Assembly: GCA_021372695.1 (NCBI GenBank)
Contig: JAJFTY010000219.1
Span: 1 to 64,000, forward strand
Length of the DNA stretch: 64,000 nucleotides
Direction: 5' to 3'
From: Deltaproteobacteria bacterium
GTDB taxonomy: Bacteria > Desulfobacterota > Syntrophia > Syntrophales > UBA5619
Under the pieces are notes generated by a model. The model did not search any database and was not told where the DNA came from. It saw nothing but the letters and a program-made list of their open reading frames with translations. This document shows, piece by piece, positions 60,530-64,000 of this stretch. The stretch's first letter is position 1; each line of letters begins with the position of its first letter. Position numbers and translations under genes: made by a program.

Positions 60530-62011
60530 TCACTTCATGAGGGGAACAAAGAAAGTCGCCTTCCCCCGTTTGATGAGAAGAAGGATGCTTCCCTTCTCAC
60601 CGGCCTTGGCAATCTCCCGCTGATACTCCTTGAGGGTCGAGACCCTGACCTTGTTCACCTGAAGGATGATGTCCTGCGGCTGGATCCCCACCTCGTCGGC
60701 AACGCTCCCCTCCTGAACGTCCACGACAATGACCCCCTTCTTTGTGGAGAGTCCCAGCTGTTGCGCGATCTCCGGGGTAATCTCCTGAACCGCCATTCCG
60801 AAGGCCTCGCCCGACTGGTGGGCGGACGCCATCTCCGATTTCTCAGTCCGTTCGGCGATCGTGATGGGGATGATCTTCTCCTGGCCGTCGCGGAGGATCT
60901 TCACCTTGATGCTCTCACCGATGCGGAATGCTGCGACCATCATCAACAGTTCATGGGTATCCCGAACCGGCTTGCCGTTGATCTCGATCACAACGTCCCC
61001 CGCCTTGAGGCCGGCAACGTCCGCCGGATCACCTTTGAAAACGTCTGAAATCAACGCGCCGTTCCTGTCCTTGAGCTTCATGCTCTTGGCAATGTCCTCG
61101 CTGATCTCCTGAACCGAGACCCCCAGCCATCCCCGCGTCACCTTCCCCTTGGCCTTCAGGTCCGGGAGAATGGTCTTGGCCATGCTGATCGGAATCGCAA
61201 AGCCGATCCCCTGGCCCTGCGCAACGATGGCGGTATTGATCCCGATCACCTTTCCCTCCATGTTGAAGAGCGGTCCACCGCTATTTCCGGGGTTGATGGA
61301 GGCGTCTGTCTGAATGAAGTTGTCGTAGGGCCCGGCACCGATCACGCGCCCCTTGGCGCTGACAATGCCCGCCGTGACGGTCTGCTCCAGGCCGAAGGGG
61401 TTTCCGATGGCCATCACCCAGTCTCCCACCCTGAGCTTATCCGAATCGCCGATTTCCACGACCGGCAGACTGTCGTTCGCCTTGATCTTGATCAGGGCGA
61501 TATCCGTCTTCGCGTCCTTCCCGATGACCTTCGCTTCATATTCCTTGTTGTCGGAAAGCTTCACCAGAATCTTATCCGCCTGCTCGACCACGTGGTTGTT
61601 GGTGAAGATGTATCCGTCATGACTGATGATGAACCCGGAGCCGAGGCTTTTCTGCTTGAACTGGCGCTGCGGGACGTCCCCGAAAAAACGCTCGAAGAAA
61701 TCATCCCCGCCAAAACGCTCGAAAGGCGATCCCTGGCCAAAGGGCGAGCGCAACCCACCGCTCCTGACGGTCTTCGTGGTGCTGATGTTGACGACGGCGG
61801 GCTTGAGCTTCTCAGCCAGATCCGCAAAAGAGAACGGGGCGCGCACCACATCGGCAGTCGAAACGGCCGACGCCAACTGAACGTCCGGCCCCGGTCCCGA
61901 CGGTGCAAAGGAGGAGCGTAGCACCTCCACGACAGAAACGACGAAAAACCCGATCAGGAAAGCCAATAGAAACATGATGAAGGTTTTTCGACCCCTCTTT
62001 TCCATTTTCAT
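60530..62011 (-). CDS. degQ: Do-family periplasmic serine protease (DegQ/DegP)
   Basis: 493 residues. An N-terminal membrane anchor or signal (residues 10-27) is followed by a trypsin-like protease with the complete triad His140 (TNNHVVEQ), Asp170 (AKTDIALIKI) and Ser244 (NPGNSGGPL), then two PDZ domains (about 280-370 and 395-485; GWLGVSVQEI and the later GVIVVDVQEGSVAD). HtrA proteases degrade or refold damaged envelope proteins. The ATG at 62011 has GGAGGG upstream, behind a promoter at 62075-62102. Confidence 0.96.
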   Translation of the reverse strand: MKMEKRGRKTFIMFLLAFLIGFFVVSVVEVLRSSFAPSGPGPDVQLASAVSTADVVRAPFSFADLAEKLKPAVVNISTTKTVRSGGLRSPFGQGSPFERFGGDDFFERFFGDVPQRQFKQKSLGSGFIISHDGYIFTNNHVVEQADKILVKLSDNKEYEAKVIGKDAKTDIALIKIKANDSLPVVEIGDSDKLRVGDWVMAIGNPFGLEQTVTAGIVSAKGRVIGAGPYDNFIQTDASINPGNSGGPLFNMEGKVIGINTAIVAQGQGIGFAIPISMAKTILPDLKAKGKVTRGWLGVSVQEISEDIAKSMKLKDRNGALISDVFKGDPADVAGLKAGDVVIEINGKPVRDTHELLMMVAAFRIGESIKVKILRDGQEKIIPITIAERTEKSEMASAHQSGEAFGMAVQEITPEIAQQLGLSTKKGVIVVDVQEGSVADEVGIQPQDIILQVNKVRVSTLKEYQREIAKAGEKGSILLLIKRGKATFFVPLMK

Positions 62012-62074
62012 ACTACCCTCCGTTCAGATGGTTATTCTCTTCTTACGATTGTCTCCCGATGAAGGATCGGCTGC

Positions 62075-62102
62075 AATATAAGGTATAAATCTGATTTGTC
62101 AA
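62075..62102 (-). promoter_or_regulatory. sigma70-type promoter for degQ
   Basis: On the minus strand TTGACA (62102-62097), 16-base spacer, TATATT (62080-62075), about 64 bases before the degQ start. The region is AT-rich. Confidence 0.65.
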
Positions 62103-62189
62103 ATCCAGCCTCGCCGTTTCCTTCTTCGTCCTTTTCCTCCGGATCCGCTCCTGCGCAATCCGGTGATTGAGACCGTCGCCCGCGCTTGG

Positions 62190-62999
62190 CTACTCAGCCT
62201 CCCTTCCGACCTTGTTCGAGAGGCTTCCAATCCGGTCGATCTCGATCGCGATCACATCTCCCTCTCTGAGAAATACCGCGGGCTCTCTCGTAAAGCCGAC
62301 ACCCTCCGGAGTTCCCGTCAGAATCACCGTCCCGGGGAGCAGTGTAAACGAGCGGCTGAGGTCGCTGATCAAACTCGGTACATCAAAGATCATGTCGGAG
62401 GTGTTCGACGCTTGCATGACCTCCCCATTGAGCAGGGCGCGGATGCCCAGCCGATTCGGATCGGGAATTTCATCGGCGGTGACCACACACGGACCAAGCG
62501 GGCAAAAGGTATCGAAGCTCTTGCCTCTGGCCCACTGCTTCTTCTGTTTTTCGATCTGCCAGTCTCTGGCGCTCACGTCATTGGCACAGGTATAGCCGAG
62601 CACGTAACCCAGCGCATCCTCCCGCCTCACATTTTTGGCCCTTCTCCCGATGATCACCGCGAGCTCCGCCTCGTAATCGACCCGATCCGGTCCCACCGAC
62701 GGCAGCAGGATCATCTCTTCAGGCCCGATCACCGACGTCGTCGCCTTGAGAAACATCACCGGCATCTCCGGGCGGGCGATCTTCGTCTCTGCCGCATGAC
62801 CACCGTAATTGAGCCCAACGGCCAGGATATTGCGGGGCTCCACCGGCGCCAGGACGCGCACAATCCGCGCCGTCTTCCCGGTCTCTCCGAATTCACCGAA
62901 TGGGTCTCCCCGCAGAATTCCGGCCTCTCCCGTCTGATCCGGCCGCAGGCTACCCCAGCAGGTCCGGCCCTCTTCGTCGATGAAACGCACGATTCTCAT
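62190..62999 (-). CDS. fumarylacetoacetate hydrolase (FAH) family protein
   Basis: 269 residues. The C-terminal FAH domain has the metal site motif DYEAELAVIIGRRAKNV, with Glu from MPVMFLKATTSVIGPEE and the ANDVSARDWQ segment; VILTGTPEGVG completes the active site. Such enzymes hydrolyse acylpyruvates or decarboxylate oxaloacetate. No aromatic degradation genes are next to it. N-terminal domain (FIDEEGRTCWGSL) is the usual short one. Confidence 0.93.
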   Translation of the reverse strand: MRIVRFIDEEGRTCWGSLRPDQTGEAGILRGDPFGEFGETGKTARIVRVLAPVEPRNILAVGLNYGGHAAETKIARPEMPVMFLKATTSVIGPEEMILLPSVGPDRVDYEAELAVIIGRRAKNVRREDALGYVLGYTCANDVSARDWQIEKQKKQWARGKSFDTFCPLGPCVVTADEIPDPNRLGIRALLNGEVMQASNTSDMIFDVPSLISDLSRSFTLLPGTVILTGTPEGVGFTREPAVFLREGDVIAIEIDRIGSLSNKVGREAE

Positions 63000-63113
63000 G
63001 GTTCGCTCCTGATCATGTTTTTTACTTCTATAGCAGGATCCGCAAAAAAAGGAAATCCTTCATAGAATCTCCTTTGCTCACAATGCCCATCTGTGCTAGA
63101 AACCAACCTATCG

Positions 63114-63953
63114 ATGATATCAGAGCCCGAGCCCGTTACACCGGCCGGATCCGCGACGAGATGGGATATGGTTGACGCCATCGGCAATATCGGCAGGGCC
63201 GCTATTCAGGCAACCGCGGCGTTGCGCGGCACTCTGGCGTTTGCAGCCCTTGCCTTTCTGGCCTTTTTCGATCGCCGCACCTACAACAGCGCTTCCCGGA
63301 CCGTTCTCATCCATCAGATCTACTTCACCGCCGTTCAAATCCTGCCCCTGTTTCTCTTCGTCGCCTTCATCTTCGGTTCTCTGATCAATGGCATGGCCTT
63401 TCAGGTGATCAAGAACCTCGGCTTGACCGATTACCTCGGCCGACTGCTGATGGGGTTCGTCGTGACCGAGCTCTCCCCCTTCGTCACGGTCCTCCTCATC
63501 GCGCTCCGTTCCAGCGCGGCGATCAACACGGAGATCGCCGTCATGAAGGTTAATCAGGAGTTCAACACGCTCGAAAGCTTTCGGATCGACCTGATCCACT
63601 ACCTGTTCATCCCCCGGATTCTCTCCGGCATGCTTTCCATGGTCCTTCTCACCAGTCTTTTCGCACTCGTGGTTCTCACCATCGGGCTCATCGTTTCCAA
63701 CTGGGTCTTCGGGACCAGCGTCGCAGATTATACCGACATCCTCCTCCACTCCGCCGAAGTCGGGGACATCATTCTCATGCTCCTCAAGTGCGCAACCTTC
63801 GGGTTTTTTATCACCCTGATACCGATCCGTCTGGGGTTGAGCGTTTCCAGGGAATTGACCAGCATTCCCGTCGCGGTCCTGAACGGCATGGTCAAAGTGT
63901 TCATGGCCATCATCACTATCGAGGTGCTGTCATCGATCGTAAGATTCATCTGA
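63114..63953 (+). CDS. MlaE-type ABC transporter permease
   Basis: About 279 residues from the ATG at 63114 (a GTG at 63093 is also possible; no clear ribosome site for either). It is the MlaE/Ttg2B family of lipid-transporting ABC permeases: VLIHQIYFTAVQILPLFLFV, GFVVTELSPFVTVLLIALRS, SAAINTEIAVMKVNQEFNTL and PRILSGMLSMVLLTSLFAL. Unlike many members it has a longer N-terminus. The ATPase and MCE-domain partners would be expected just beyond the window end; the last 47 bases are too short to call. Confidence 0.9.
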   Translation: MISEPEPVTPAGSATRWDMVDAIGNIGRAAIQATAALRGTLAFAALAFLAFFDRRTYNSASRTVLIHQIYFTAVQILPLFLFVAFIFGSLINGMAFQVIKNLGLTDYLGRLLMGFVVTELSPFVTVLLIALRSSAAINTEIAVMKVNQEFNTLESFRIDLIHYLFIPRILSGMLSMVLLTSLFALVVLTIGLIVSNWVFGTSVADYTDILLHSAEVGDIILMLLKCATFGFFITLIPIRLGLSVSRELTSIPVAVLNGMVKVFMAIITIEVLSSIVRFI

Positions 63954-64000
63954 AGTTCTTCGAAAGCGAAGAAGATTTGCAGGCATCGCTGGAAGCCTTC

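Noticed and set aside
1..64000. CRISPR arrays, tRNA and rRNA genes
   Set aside because: No regularly spaced repeats and no tRNA-like T-loop signature or rRNA sequence was seen in the intergenic regions.
63954..64000. Start of a following gene at the right edge
   Set aside because: One frame stays open to the end, but 47 bases without a clear start codon are not enough to call a gene.

Overview
The window is about 64 kb of GC-rich bacterial chromosome. The gene content points to a strict anaerobe of the syntrophic or sulfate-reducing delta-proteobacteria (Desulfobacterota, Syntrophales-like). It carries a 2-hydroxyacyl-CoA dehydratase pair plus its ATP-dependent activase, a 4-hydroxybutyryl-CoA dehydratase-type gene, a carboxyltransferase subunit, LarA-type racemases, a TRAP transporter, a short-chain fatty acid transporter, and a sensory protein with the two-CxxC tail common in this group. 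That placement is inference; there is no rRNA or tRNA gene here to confirm it.

Layout. 1-2.8 kb: right end of an IS element, a low-GC exported protein of unknown function, and a decayed sugar-nucleotide epimerase pseudogene. 2.8-8.1 kb (minus): exopolysaccharide export genes (Wzz-like, a large SLBB/Wza-like protein with six 17-residue repeats, a YjbE-like Ala/Gly peptide, a small exported protein). 8.5-9.3 kb: mutM. 10.2-14.9 kb (plus): a lysine 2,3-aminomutase-type radical SAM enzyme, two ATP-grasp ligases, a DUF486 membrane protein and a GNAT, interrupted by a GIY-YIG nuclease flanked by palindromic repeats. 14.9-21.2 kb: AI-2E permease family, two small proteins, a TlpA/CcdA thiol-redox pair, a DUF362 ferredoxin protein, AtoE. 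21.6-25.9 kb: hydrolase, 2-hydroxyacyl-CoA dehydratase subunits, zinc-finger/J-domain protein. 25.9-30.0 kb (plus): panB-ilvD-larA behind a clear sigma70-type promoter. 30.0-36.5 kb (minus): an RsbU/RsbW/RsbV partner-switching module next to an MFS carrier, a HisC-like aminotransferase and an HATPase-acetyltransferase fusion. 36.9-41.8 kb (plus): a molybdenum hydroxylase (large-small-medium) plus a protein sharing the C-terminal domain of the HATPase fusion. 41.9-47.1 kb (minus): TRAP transporter, then a second larA-panB pair. 47.6-56.1 kb (plus): ferritin, three SDR dehydrogenases, dehydratase activase, TPP lyase, the 4-hydroxybutyryl-CoA dehydratase-type gene and a GAF-like sensory protein. 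56.1-63.0 kb (minus): lipid acyltransferase, carboxyltransferase, PHP protein, EndoIII-like glycosylase, DegQ protease, FAH-family hydrolase. 63.1 kb to the end: MlaE-type permease.

The most striking observation is the 4-hydroxybutyryl-CoA dehydratase-type gene at 52879-54408. All four iron-sulfur ligands are present, but an in-frame TAG sits exactly at the codon of the catalytic tyrosine (HxxxYxxCK becomes Hxxx*xxCK). Other candidates for undescribed biology are the KamA/double-ATP-grasp cassette, the repeat-flanked GIY-YIG gene, the twice-occurring panB-larA pairing, and the HATPase-GNAT fusion with its partner-switching neighbours.
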